A stretch of 64,000 bases of DNA from Bacteroides sp. (GTDB lineage Bacteria; Bacteroidota; Bacteroidia; Bacteroidales; Bacteroidaceae). A program made the translations under genes and the position numbers. The notes under the pieces were generated by a model that was not told the DNA's origin, made no database searches, and worked only from the letters and a program-made list of their open reading frames with translations. The stretch spans positions 1 through 64,000 of the forward strand of contig JAJBTC010000196.1 in the NCBI GenBank assembly GCA_020861095.1, written 5' to 3'. The stretch's first letter is position 1. Each line of letters opens with the position of its first letter. This document shows, in pieces, positions 9,558-19,940 of this stretch.

Positions 9558-9645
9558 GGGATGATCTCGTTCAGATAATTGTATTTTCCAATCGTAAATC
9601 AGTAACTCAGCAGATCTCTTTAATTATTGTGCGAATACAACCGTA

Positions 9646-11064
9646 TTATTCCACCATGTATCCTCCCGCTTCGGCGATCTTTTTAGGTATATCCGTGATA
9701 TCCAGCCGTCCGTGGAACTGTTCTGCTCCGGCTCCGATGGCGTATACCGGAACATACGAGCCGGAGTGCGCGCCACTGGCCCAGCTCACCATGGCTATTT
9801 CGTTGAGAATTTCTTTGGCAGCTACGGCGATGGGTTCGTCCCGTTCGTAGAGGCTCTCTTTGAGTTCTACGGGCTGGTTGCTGAAGGTTTCTTCATATAC
9901 CTGTCTGAGTTTGGCTTCCTGTGCTTCGGTCAGGGAGACTTTGTCCCAGAATCCAAAATTCTCTGCCAATGAACCGCGTACGACTTCCCAGCTGACCTTG
10001 TTATTGTATTGCTTCCTGAGGTTGTTCACTACTTTGGTATAGCTGGCCTGGCTCATCTTCTGGTATTGCAAGACTGTGAGATTGAGTTCGTACTTGCCGT
10101 TACCGGGTATCATACCTCCTGTTTCGTGATCGGCAGTGACCACGATCAGGGTCTCTTCCGGGTGCTGGCGGTAAAAGTCGATAGCCAGTTCCATGGCTTC
10201 TGCCATGTCGATGGTCTCGTAGATAACGGTGGCCGCGTCGTTGCTATGGCCTGCCCAGTCTATCTTACCCCCTTCTACCATGAAGAAGAATCCTTGCGGC
10301 GCGTCTTTACTCAGGATATCGATCCCTGCTTCCACGATTTGTTTCAGCGAAAGATCAGCCTCTGTCCGGTCGATGGCATAGGGAAGTCCGTGATCCCCGT
10401 TGGCTCCCTGTGCAGGGAAGAGGATAAGTTTCTCCACATCCGCAGGTTGGTTTCTATACACGTCGTAACCTTCCGCTACCGTATAGCCTGCTCTGCGGGC
10501 AAGTACCAGCAGGTCTTCCTGTCCTTCTTGTCTTTTGGAGGTATGAAATCCGGCTCCGGCAAAGTAGTCGTATCCCGATGCCAGCATTTCAAGCCCTATC
10601 TGATAAGCATTGTAGCGGCTGGCACTGTGTGCATAGAAAGCCGAAGGGGTGGCGTCGTCTATAGCTACGCTGGTAGCAATCCCTACTTTCAGTCCTTTTT
10701 CTTTGGCATACACCGCGATGCTTTTCAGAGGGGTCTGTTTGTCGGGAAGCAGGCCCACGATGCTGTTGGCGGTTTTGCTTCCGGTAGAGAGTGCTGTGCC
10801 CGCAGCGGCAGAGTCAGTTACGCCGCTCGATGCGGAAAAGGTAGTGGCAAAGGTGGTGTGGGGAAATTCGGAGAAATTGAGTGCAACCGGGCCGATCCTG
10901 CCTTGCAGTTCGCCCAGATACATTTCCGTGATGTGCACATGGTTGAGGCCCATGCCGTCGCCGATAAAATAGAATACATATTTGGCCTGTTGTGCATACG
11001 CACTGCCGATAAACAGCAGCACAAACAGCCAGCTCATACCGATCTTCTTATGGAAAGTTTTCAT
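9646..11064 (-). CDS. Secreted alkaline phosphatase (PhoA family)
   Basis: A 472-residue periplasmic phosphomonoesterase. Signal peptide MKTFHKKIGMSWLFVLLFIGSAYAQ. Family motifs appear in order: the metal site in FYFIGDGMGLNHVH near residue 32, the nucleophile serine in VTDSAAAGTALSTGSKT near residue 80, EGGKIDWAGHSND in mid-protein, the metal-ligand motif TADHETGG, and a late SGAHSGSYVPVYAIG histidine site. The ATG at 11064 is preferred over the ORF start at 11145 because the signal peptide begins there. The gene lies 91 bp downstream of an interrupted SusD on the same strand. It could belong to that uptake operon and release phosphate from the imported substrate. Confidence 0.93.
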   Translation of the reverse strand: MKTFHKKIGMSWLFVLLFIGSAYAQQAKYVFYFIGDGMGLNHVHITEMYLGELQGRIGPVALNFSEFPHTTFATTFSASSGVTDSAAAGTALSTGSKTANSIVGLLPDKQTPLKSIAVYAKEKGLKVGIATSVAIDDATPSAFYAHSASRYNAYQIGLEMLASGYDYFAGAGFHTSKRQEGQEDLLVLARRAGYTVAEGYDVYRNQPADVEKLILFPAQGANGDHGLPYAIDRTEADLSLKQIVEAGIDILSKDAPQGFFFMVEGGKIDWAGHSNDAATVIYETIDMAEAMELAIDFYRQHPEETLIVVTADHETGGMIPGNGKYELNLTVLQYQKMSQASYTKVVNNLRKQYNNKVSWEVVRGSLAENFGFWDKVSLTEAQEAKLRQVYEETFSNQPVELKESLYERDEPIAVAAKEILNEIAMVSWASGAHSGSYVPVYAIGAGAEQFHGRLDITDIPKKIAEAGGYMVE

Positions 11065-11155
11065 TATATAGTGTATTAAAAGTGTTTTTTCTGAAACAAA
11101 GAAAGACACAGGGGTTGGAAGTATCCTGTGTCTTTCAGAGAACAAAGATAATAAA

Positions 11156-12847
11156 TTACCGGTAATCCGGATTCTGTGTCAGGTTCGGATTGGTCATAAA
11201 CTCATCCTGTGGGATGGGGAAGAGATTGTATTTATCGTCTACATCCTTGCCCATGTATGTATTGGCCGATCCGTCTCCGCCTTTCCAGTCCCAGTTGTAT
11301 CCTTTGGTAAATTTACCAAAGCGGACCAGATCTGTACGACGGATATTTTCCGTATAAAGCTCTCTCGCGCGTTCAAAAAGGATAAAGTCCAGATCCAGCT
11401 CACTTTCTGTAATTCTTCCATTTACCGGAACGGCATAGTCCACCGTGTAGTCTCCATACATATAGGCACGGTCTCTGATCGTATTGACATATCGGAGTGC
11501 CTCATCTTTACTGCCGCCACCGCCTCTGAGGATAGCTTCGGCTGCCATCAGGTAGGCATCGGCCGTACGGAACATAGGGTAGTCTATGGAACAATAGGTA
11601 CTACCGCCCGGAGTGAGCTCTTTGCGGTCTTTGGTCACGTTTCTCCACTTGATGACAGGATATCCGTAGGTGAAGTTCGCTTTGAACACACTGTCCGGTT
11701 GCCAGGTCTCTTTGGTATGATCAATGGTAAAGAACTGTGCCCGTTTGTCTTTCTTATTGTCTCCCCAGGTATCGTTTTCGTCAAAAGTCTGATCCGATGT
11801 ATCAAAGAGATCTACAAAAGCCGCCTTAGCAGTTCCGTTGCCCCAGAGATCTGTTACTCCGGTCTCATAATAGTTGTTCATCACTCCGTTTGCCAAAGCT
11901 TTAACCAGGAAATTGGTGCCTGCGCTTCCCTGGGCATTGTTGACGTCCTGTACTAATCCCTATATGATCTCAGAGCAGTTGTCGTTGTCTGCCAGGAAGA
12001 TATGACGATAGTCCGAAGCCAATGGATAGGTACCGTCGTCGATGATACGTTTGGCATACTGATAGGCTTTGTCGTAATCATTGACACCGCCCCAGATCGC
12101 TCCGTTGAGGTAGGTGCGTGCCAGCAGGAACCAGGCAGATACCCGGTCTACCCGTCCGTATTCGTTGCGTCCCGGCTCTTTCAGTAAGGTAGCCAGTTCT
12201 TCACCTTCGGAGATAATGTAGTCATATATCTCTTTATGGGTCTTTTGTTCCGGTATAGTACCCAGGATCATCTCATCGTCAATAAAAGGGGCAGATCCGA
12301 AGAGGTCACAGATCACACTGTAACAGTAGGCCCGGATCAGGCGTGCTTCGGCACGATAGAACTGATATTCATCTTTCAGCGCGTCGTATACACCGCGGTC
12401 TTTCATTTTGCTTTCCGTACACTCGCGCAGGAACTCGTTGCAATATCCGATAGCCATGTACAGGCGGTAATAGGAGTAGTTGATGATCTGGGTAGAAGAG
12501 TTCCAGTTCATATACAGTAGTGAACGGGTTCCATACCCACTACCGGAATTAAATACAATTTCATCGGTAGTAGCTTCCTGCAGGTAGAAGAGCGCACGGG
12601 TATAGCCTCCATACCCTTCGTCCATATTTCCGAGGTCATTGGAGTTGCTGCCACCCTGTCCGGTCAGGATCAGTGAGGCGTAACACTTGGCCAGTACCCC
12701 GATATATCCTTCGGGGGTCATATATACTTCTTCACCTACCAGTTGGTTGTCGTCTAGCGGCAACGTATCCAGATCACCCAGGCACGAGCTGAGTGAATAT
12801 ATACATAAGGTTGCTATGCAGAGATAGCTGAATAATTTTGTTTTCAT
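11156..12847 (-). pseudogene. SusD/RagB-family lipoprotein interrupted by an in-frame TAG
   Basis: Two ORFs (11960-12847 and 11156-11896) are one reading frame. Codons run CSEII-TAG-GLVQDVNNAQGS with no shift across the stop at 11960-11962. Joined, the protein is about 563 residues, the normal SusD length. It has a lipoprotein signal (LCIYSLSSCLGD), TPR-like helices, and the usual C-terminus LFPIPQDEFMTNPNLTQNPDY. SusD proteins cap SusC and bind ligand at the cell surface. The stop sits just after the family's conserved EII segment, where an aromatic residue is common; a TGG or TAT codon is one base away. It could be a mutation, a read error or a read-through site. It lies 17 bp downstream of SusC. 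Confidence 0.85.
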
Positions 12848-12864
12848 ATTGTATTCCTTTTCAA

Positions 12865-15807
12865 TTAGAAGTTAAGATTCAACCCTACCATATATACTCT
12901 CGGTCTCTGGTAAGTATTGTTATCGATACCGTTGTATATTTCCGGATCAATGCCGGAATAGGGAGTGAAAGTCACTACATTCTGTACGGCAAAGGAGACA
13001 CACAGGTTACTGCTGCTGTTCCAGAGTTTGTTAAATGTATATCCTAGGCGGATGTTATCGATACGCAGGAATCTTCCGTTTTCCAGGTAATGATCCGAGT
13101 AGAGTTGCTGGGTAGTGAACCCGTCTTTCAAGGTTGATCTAAGTATATTACCGGATGTGCCTTGTGCGCTGTAGAGTGATTCAAACGAATACCCGGCTTT
13201 TATATAATTGAATATATAATTTCCGAAACTACCGTGTGCGTTGATTCCCAGGTCCCAGTTTTTATAAGTAAGTTTGGTAGAGAATCCGTAGAAATAGGGA
13301 GCTTGTGAACTCTTACCGGTGATGTATTTGTTAGAGTCTTCTTCAGACTTGACAATTTCTCCGTCGGGGCTGATATATTCTCCATCCAGCGGATTGCCGT
13401 TTTCGTCATACGCCTGTTTCAACAGGAAGAAGGTATAGGGGGTCTCTCCCACTTTGTGGATCTGCAGGTATTTACCGGTACCTCCGGCATTTCCTGTCTT
13501 GATGTAGTTATCGTCCGTATCAATGGTATTGAGTTTAGTAATCTTGGAACTGTTCCAGGTAAAGTTTCCGCTGACTGACCATTCCCAATCACGGGTCTTT
13601 ACCGGGATAACATTGACGGCTACTTCCACCCCTTTTCCCTTCATATTACCAATGTTGGTATCAATGACATTAGTAAAGTTACTTCCTGCCGGTACATAGA
13701 TGTTATTGAGCAGATCTTTGGTTTTCCGGGTATAGAAATCCAGTGTTCCGGACAACCGATTGTTGAAGAAACCGTAATCCAATCCGATGTTGTAGGTAAT
13801 AGTTGTTTCCCATTTGATCTTGGGATCATATCCATCCGGACGGTAGGTGGTATACCAGGTATTGCCGAACTTGTAACGATTTTCGTTGTAAGAGGCCGTA
13901 TAGATAGATAGGTGCTGATAGTAGCTACCAATACTCTGTTGTCCCGTTTGTCCGTAACTCAGACGGAATTTCAGATCGGACAGGTTCTGGAAGTCCTGTA
14001 GGAAAGCTTCTTCACTGATACGCCATGCGGCTGCGGCAGATGGGAAATATCCCCAACGACTGCCCGGAGCAAAGCGGGAAGATGCGTCGGCACGTAAAGT
14101 AGCGGTCAATAAGTATTTATGATCATAGGAGTAGTTGGCACGACCGAAGAAAGAGATCAGGAACAGTTCCGCTTCATCGTGTTTGGGTGAGCTGAGTTCA
14201 TTTTCCTGAAGGTCGTGTGTCGAACTATTGTTGCGGTACCAGAACCGTTGCCAGCCGTATCCTCCCATCAGGCTCATGTTGTGTTTATTGAAATCTTTGC
14301 TATAATTGGCATACATATCCAGCAAGGTACTGCGGTTCTCATTCTTTTCGCGGTAGTTTTCTCCGGTTCCGTTTTTCTGATTACCGGTATACATACTGGG
14401 TGCCTTATCGGGAGTTACGTTGTGTGTATTGGCAACCTGTACATCGTAACCCATATTCACATTCAATACCAGGTCTTCCAGTCCATGTACTTTGTAGTTG
14501 AGCGCCATGTTACCGATGGAGCGTTTGGTATTTTTGTTACGGTCTGCCAGATAAATGGTGGAAACCGGGTTTACCGGTGCAATGGAGATAGGAATATCCC
14601 CTACTATCCATGTAAAATAGCCCAGACCAATGTTATCCGGATTTTCCTGATAGACCGGGCGGGTCGGGTCAAAACTGATTGCTGAACCGATTACACCGGT
14701 AGATACACTTCTGTTATGTTCATAAGATCCTTTCACGTTGATATCTACGGAAAGATGATTGTCAAAGAACTTGGGTGAAACTCCTACGCCCAGACTGGTA
14801 CGGTCGTAGTTGTTTTTTTTGATGATACCATCCTGGTTGGTATAACCGGCAGAAACACGGTAAGGCAGATTTTTGAGAGCACCGGTAACAGAGAGGTTAT
14901 GTTCCTGTCCGAACGCATCGCGGTAGATCTCTTTCTGCCAGTCGGTGTTTGCATCTCCCAGCGGGAATTCCGGATTGGTCGAATATTTATTAAAGACTTC
15001 CCGGTATTCTTTGGCAGAAAGTACGTCCATGTAGTCATATACGGTACTCAAGGTAAAGTTACTGGTATAGTTGACCCTTGGTTTGAGTTTTCCGTCGGCA
15101 TTTCCCTTTTTGGTGGTGATAATGATAACTCCGTTGGATGCACGTGATCCATAGATCGCGGTAGCGGAAGCATCTTTCAATACGGTAAAAGATTCAATAT
15201 CATTTGGATTGATCGAACTGATAGACGCATTGTGTACCGGAAAACCGTCAATCACGATCAACGGGTCGTTGCTGGCAGAGAGAGAGGCTCCCATACGGAT
15301 GCGGATGGTACCGCCCTCACCTGGTGCGCCTGATCCGGGAACTACATTCACCCCGGCAATCTTTCCTACCAACGCGTCTTCCGCCGTGATCTGGCTTCCT
15401 TTATTGAATTCGTCCGGTTTCACGGAGAGAACCGATCCGGTAGCATCGGATTTACGCACCTGTCCGTAACCAATAACTACCACCTCATCCAGCAATTCGC
15501 TGTCTTCCTTCATCACAATGTTAAGAGGAGATCCGTCGGTGACGTTCACCTCTATGGGTTGATAACCGATACAACTGATCACCAGAGTACTGTTGCTCGG
15601 AGCATCGATCCGGAAGTTTCCATCGAAGTCGGTAATGGTACCGTTGGTAGTGCCTTTTACAATCACATTGGCACCAATGATGGTTTCGCCGGTCGCGTCT
15701 TTGACTTGTCCTCTGACCTGGATGTTCTGCGCAGACACAGCAATTGAGATAAGTACTCCTGACATAAATAGAATACTCTTCAAAAGTTTAGCATACATGT
15801 TTTTCAT
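12865..15807 (-). CDS. SusC-type TonB-dependent outer-membrane receptor
   Basis: A 980-residue importer. Signal peptide MYAKLLKSILFMSGVLISIAVSAQ; the start may be the ATG of M1 or M4. Next come a carboxypeptidase-like CarbopepD_reg domain (QVRGQVKDATGETIIGANV, about residues 29-105) and the SusC signature EVVVIGYGQVRKSDATGSV. The plug domain contains SINPNDIESFTVLKDASATAIYG, and a 22-strand barrel follows, ending GLNLNF. It pairs with the interrupted SusD immediately downstream. The DUF6377-type regulator gene lies 1.26 kb upstream. Substrate unknown; the neighbouring phosphatase hints at a phosphorylated compound. Confidence 0.95.
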   Translation of the reverse strand: MKNMYAKLLKSILFMSGVLISIAVSAQNIQVRGQVKDATGETIIGANVIVKGTTNGTITDFDGNFRIDAPSNSTLVISCIGYQPIEVNVTDGSPLNIVMKEDSELLDEVVVIGYGQVRKSDATGSVLSVKPDEFNKGSQITAEDALVGKIAGVNVVPGSGAPGEGGTIRIRMGASLSASNDPLIVIDGFPVHNASISSINPNDIESFTVLKDASATAIYGSRASNGVIIITTKKGNADGKLKPRVNYTSNFTLSTVYDYMDVLSAKEYREVFNKYSTNPEFPLGDANTDWQKEIYRDAFGQEHNLSVTGALKNLPYRVSAGYTNQDGIIKKNNYDRTSLGVGVSPKFFDNHLSVDINVKGSYEHNRSVSTGVIGSAISFDPTRPVYQENPDNIGLGYFTWIVGDIPISIAPVNPVSTIYLADRNKNTKRSIGNMALNYKVHGLEDLVLNVNMGYDVQVANTHNVTPDKAPSMYTGNQKNGTGENYREKNENRSTLLDMYANYSKDFNKHNMSLMGGYGWQRFWYRNNSSTHDLQENELSSPKHDEAELFLISFFGRANYSYDHKYLLTATLRADASSRFAPGSRWGYFPSAAAAWRISEEAFLQDFQNLSDLKFRLSYGQTGQQSIGSYYQHLSIYTASYNENRYKFGNTWYTTYRPDGYDPKIKWETTITYNIGLDYGFFNNRLSGTLDFYTRKTKDLLNNIYVPAGSNFTNVIDTNIGNMKGKGVEVAVNVIPVKTRDWEWSVSGNFTWNSSKITKLNTIDTDDNYIKTGNAGGTGKYLQIHKVGETPYTFFLLKQAYDENGNPLDGEYISPDGEIVKSEEDSNKYITGKSSQAPYFYGFSTKLTYKNWDLGINAHGSFGNYIFNYIKAGYSFESLYSAQGTSGNILRSTLKDGFTTQQLYSDHYLENGRFLRIDNIRLGYTFNKLWNSSSNLCVSFAVQNVVTFTPYSGIDPEIYNGIDNNTYQRPRVYMVGLNLNF

Positions 15808-17071
15808 TCATTGAGAAATTTAATTATTAAATTAAGAAGTTTTTCCTGAAGAGGAACCGGGAGAATCTCCCGGTTCACTCCAATCTTTTATCCTACAGAC
15901 TAATTCCCTGAATTATTATTGTTAACTTTAAAAAATACGTGTACCTAACGTGTTTGTAAGGAAGAAAATGTCAGAAGTGGTTATCAGATGCAGGGGTACA
16001 TTCCGATCATTTCATTGATCCGGAGTTCTTATGGTGTATAGTGCAGTTATCAACAAAGGAAAAATAGATTAGAGGTAAGGTCTTAAATAATTCTACTCTG
16101 TTCATAATGAGGTTACATTAACTGCTGACAAAGATAGTTTTTGTTGTTTCCCTGCAAAGGAACAGGTAAAAGGGGAAAGTAAACTTTAATACCTTGTTGT
16201 TTGGGGTTAATAATTTTATTATTAGCTGGTTATTTGATTTTCATAAAAAGCATAAAGTAGATGATCGGATCAGAGAAAGGAGGTGATAAATCCATAATGG
16301 AGCAGTCGTTTCTTTATGATTGGGTAATATAAATAAATTTGTTACAGGTTTTACGTTTTTATTGCAGGAGTTGTTCTGTTCTGCGTATAGAAAAACCTGC
16401 ATAAATTACTCCTTTTAAAAAGCCGGATACACCACTCAGAATAATTCAGTGAGGGTTGTAAATGATTGTATGACTTTATAAGTAAGAGAAGTTGAGTATA
16501 AGTCCATTATTCATTGTATATATATATTTATTGCAGCATCTTGTAGAGACGCATATTTGCGTCTCAGCACACCGAATGGGAATAGATAGACCATGCGGAA
16601 TGCTTTTTTTGTTGGACCTGTACCGCGGAGACGCACGCCGTACGTCCCGTATGTTTGCATATAATAATTTTACGCTTAGGGATTTACAAAAAGATCCTTT
16701 CTGCCATTTTAATCGTAATTAACTTTACTGACCGCCTGGTTGGCTACGCCGATCTTCGATGGACTTCGTCGACCGTTGGTTCGTCCAATCGTAAATTTCT
16801 TTGCGTCTCGTATGTTTGCCTATAAAATGGTACGCATAGGGATTTACAAACATATTCTTCCTGCAATCGTACATCGTACATCTGTACATCGTAAATCTCT
16901 TTGCGTCTCTACAGGTAATCTCTTCCTTTGTAGAGAAAGGAAGAGAAACTCATGTGGTGGATGATACGCTGATAAATAAATAGTATATCCTCTCTCTACA
17001 ACATAACAGAGCATAACATATACCATTCATTAAGTACACTTACTTAAGAAATAAATTATCTATTTTAGAAT
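15808..17071. other. 1.26-kb intergenic stretch upstream of susC, with repeats
   Basis: No convincing gene. The part nearest SusC (15808-16480) is AT-rich and presumably holds the susC leader and control sites, but no box could be assigned. From 16540 it carries an R1 variant (GTAGAGACGCATATTTGCG), a TTTTTTTGTTGGACCTGTAC segment, an R1 right copy and an R3 motif pair (16723-16783). Degenerate R2 runs (TCGTACATCGTACATC) lie near 16862. The module at 16540-17010 resembles that at 33170-33520. Confidence 0.6.
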
Positions 17072-18698
17072 TTAACTTTCCAATCCGATGCGATGAATGG
17101 CATCTGAGAATTCTTTCCGACTGATACGGAGTTTGTTTCTCACCTTCATCCGGTAGTTGTATACTGTCTGTGGCGAATAGTGCAGAAAACTGGCAATCTT
17201 TGTGCTGTCCTGAATACCCAGCCTGACAAGCGCATAGATACGCAGTTCCGGAGTCAGCAATTCTCCTTCTTTCAGTACGATCGCTTCTTCGTCGCGCAGC
17301 AGGGTATTGAATTCTTTCACAAAGTTTGGATAGAGATTGAGAAAGATGGCATCGAAACTGCGGAACAGTTCTTTCAATTCATCGGCCACCAGCGAGGAAG
17401 ATCTGGTGATCCGGAAAATATCTTCTATCTGTCCTGTTTTTACTTTCCGATGCAGGTTCTTGCGGAAATCCTCCAGTTTATCGATGTAGGAGGAGCACAT
17501 ATTGAATACATACCCGATATATTCTTCTTTTACCTGATTGGACTCCCGGAGCTGGATATTGAGGTTGTTCAGCTCTTCGTTGGCTTTGTGCAGGTCTTCA
17601 TTCAGCGCTTTCATGGATCTTCTTGCTTCGGACAACTTTTTCACCTGTGCCCAGATAAAGCAGACAGCCAACAGCAGGATCAGGGAGAGTGCAGAGATCA
17701 GGATCAGTGAGGTGCGTATGCGTGTATTTTCCCGTTTCATTTTGATGTCATACGCCGAATTGATTATGGGAAGCATTTCGGAGATCTGCATGGCACGGTA
17801 ACGGGCGTTGCAGAATATGGCATCCTCTATGGAACATTTCATGTAGTTGTGGGCACGGTCTATGTCTCCTTCTTCGAAAAGCAGATGGGCCAGTTTCCAG
17901 AGTGACATATATTCCTTGACGCCGCTGCGCAGATCGGCCAGTGCAGAGAGGGTCAGGTATCTTCTTTCCATATCTTTGTCTCCCAGGTGCCGGTATATCT
18001 GGGCCAATCCATAGGCCGGAGAAGCTATATTCATGCCTTCTTCTACATATTCACCGTAACATTCCTGCATGTGGGAAAGTGCTTCCCGGTAGTTGCCGTT
18101 GAACAACTCTTTTCCGGCTATCATCATCCGATAATTCAACGAGCCCACAGGCTGGATAGAGAGGAGCGAATCTTTATAGTCGTTGACCAGACGTCGGTAG
18201 TCGTTTTTCATCTCTTCGGAAAACGCGTTATCTGTCATCAGGGTATAGATGGAATGATAAATATGATAGTAATAGGACCGGCGGCTGTGGTCGATGTGTG
18301 ACATATCCAGGTTATCCAGAATTTCCAACGCTTCTTTGTACATCCCTGCTCCCCCCCAATATCTCGGCCATATTCATACTGGAAGAGTTGATGTAATAGG
18401 GGTTGTTTATCTTACGGGCAATGGCCAGACGCTGGTCGGCTACCCAGAGGGCGGAGTCCATCCGGAAAGGGCGATAGGCTTCATAGAGACTGCGATAAAT
18501 GGTATAATGGGCAGAGTCATTTGTCGTATGGGACAATTCTTTTTTCAGGCTGTCGATCCGGTGTTGGCGGTCGCTGTGATAGATGCCACGTTCCTGGATC
18601 ACCCGGTCTACTATTTTTAACAAAGAGTCGGTATTTGTTGTGGCAGACCCCGGCAAGAGAAAAAACAATAAGAGTAGCAAGAGACCGATGTGTTTCAT
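17072..18698 (-). pseudogene. DUF6377-type (SusR-like) membrane regulator, frameshifted at a G7 run
   Basis: The ORFs 18312-18743 and 17072-18343 are one gene split in a run of seven G (minus strand, about 18351-18357). With one G fewer the frame reads MNMAEILGGAGMYKEALEIL without a break, giving about 540 residues. Layout: signal peptide MKHIGLLLLLLFFLLPGSA; TPR-like helices; a single membrane helix (SLILISALSLILLLAVCFIW); a coiled coil (LNEDLHKANEELNNLN); and a C-terminal LuxR-like helix-turn-helix (DSTKIASFLHYSPQTVYNYR). This matches Bacteroides regulators next to sus-like loci that sense a periplasmic signal and act on DNA through the cytoplasmic domain. The ATG at 18698 is chosen for the signal peptide. 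Phase variation and a read error are both possible. Confidence 0.8.
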
Positions 18699-18903
18699 GT
18701 TGCAATGTGGGTATTTATCTGTTGTTCCTAACCAGAGGCACAAGGGAGATTGTGTGCATATTAAGATACAAGAACCTCATATATTAATTACGCGCGTGCA
18801 ATATTCGAAAAAATAATCAACATTTCCAAATCTTATGGAAACCGATTGATGAGGTTGGGGTGGGAAAATATATGTTTGACTGGGTTGTTACATTGCTATT
18901 TCT

Positions 18904-18911
18904 TATCTTTG
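18904..18911 (+). promoter_or_regulatory. -7 promoter box of the IMPase-like gene
   Basis: TATCTTTG lies 23 bp before the ATG at 18935, with TTTG at 18875-18878 as a loosely spaced -33 candidate. Its position inside the longer ORF supports the internal start. Confidence 0.55.
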
Positions 18912-18934
18912 CTTCCAAACTCTTACCCATATCT

Positions 18935-19759
18935 ATGCAAGTAAATAGTTATGATCTGCCTCGTCTGACGACGGAAGTCTGCCGGATAGCTAAGGAAACC
19001 GGAGCATTCCAGCGCCGGGAACAACTCTGTTTTCGCAGCGAGGAGATTGAATTCAAAGGTACGCACGACTATGTTTCGTATGTAGACCGCCGCTCCGAAG
19101 AAATGTTGGTGAGTGAGTTGGCTGCTTTGTTGCCGGAGGCCGGATTTATCACCGAAGAGGGGTCGGCTGGCCATGCAGGGGAAGAACTGCTGTGGATCGT
19201 TGACCCGCTGGATGGTACTACTAATTTTGTACATCATTATTCGCCGTATGGTGTGAGTATCGCTCTTTGCCGGGGCAGGGAGTTGCTGCTGGGAGTGGTG
19301 TATGAAGTAACGCGTGACGAGTGTTTCTATGCCTGGAAAGAGGGTCCGGCCTGTCTCAACGGCCAGCAGATCTGTGTATCGGATACCTCCACGGTAGAGG
19401 GTGCTTTCCTGATCATGGAATTACCCTATGATTATGACGCCTATAAGCCCACTGCCTTGTATTTGATAGATGCTCTTTACGGTGTCGCGGGTGGGATCCG
19501 TATGAACGGATCGGCTGCCGTGGCCTTGTGTGAGGTAGCTGCCGGCAGGTGCGATGGCTGGATGGAGGCGTTTGTTAAGCCCTGGGACCACGCTGCGGGT
19601 ACATTGATCTTACGTTGTGCCGGAGGTCGGGTCACTGATTTTCTGGGCCGGGAAGATACCGTATTCGGATCTCATATCGTGGCAACGAACGGAAAGATAC
19701 ACCAGGGGATTTACGATCTGCTGATGTACGATGTACGATTGAGAGAACTACTCGAGTAA
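18935..19759 (+). CDS. Inositol monophosphatase family protein
   Basis: A 274-residue member of the FIG/IMPase superfamily of metal-dependent sugar-phosphate phosphatases. Motif A is WIVDPLDGTTNFVHHYSPYG, with metal-binding aspartates. Other family signs are the EEGS segment just before it and WDHAAGTLILRCAGG (motif B) near residue 220. ORF track start 18860 would add residues that overlap a promoter box, so MQVNSYDLP at 18935 is preferred. Substrate could be inositol phosphate, 3'-phosphoadenosine 5'-phosphate or a sugar phosphate; the sequence does not decide. The last ~20 codons (IYDLLMYDVRLRELLE) are read from DNA resembling the R2 heptamer repeat. Confidence 0.9.
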   Translation: MQVNSYDLPRLTTEVCRIAKETGAFQRREQLCFRSEEIEFKGTHDYVSYVDRRSEEMLVSELAALLPEAGFITEEGSAGHAGEELLWIVDPLDGTTNFVHHYSPYGVSIALCRGRELLLGVVYEVTRDECFYAWKEGPACLNGQQICVSDTSTVEGAFLIMELPYDYDAYKPTALYLIDALYGVAGGIRMNGSAAVALCEVAAGRCDGWMEAFVKPWDHAAGTLILRCAGGRVTDFLGREDTVFGSHIVATNGKIHQGIYDLLMYDVRLRELLE

Positions 19760-19902
19760 CCAAAAGGAGGGATGGATCTGTTTTCTCTATAGATATGGTA
19801 TTTCTTTTCTTACTATATGTGCAGAAAAACAAAATAAACAGCAAGAAGATCGCTCGTAACCCAATGATTGAATAGAAGAGCCACTTGTTATCCGGAGAAA
19901 AA

Positions 19903-19935
19903 AATCGTAAATCGTAAATCAGTAAATCGTAAATC
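19903..19935. repeat. R2 heptamer run upstream of comF
   Basis: Four CGTAAAT-type heptamers (AATCGTAAATCGTAAATCAG and onward) end 6 bp before the comF ATG. The same run occurs at 42000-42031 and 44008-44038. Confidence 0.8.
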
Positions 19936-19940
19936 CCTTC

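Noticed and set aside
11156-12847. Alternative genetic code with TAG read as an amino acid
   Set aside because: Other genes here use TAG as a normal stop (for example gcvH at 44702), so general recoding is unlikely.
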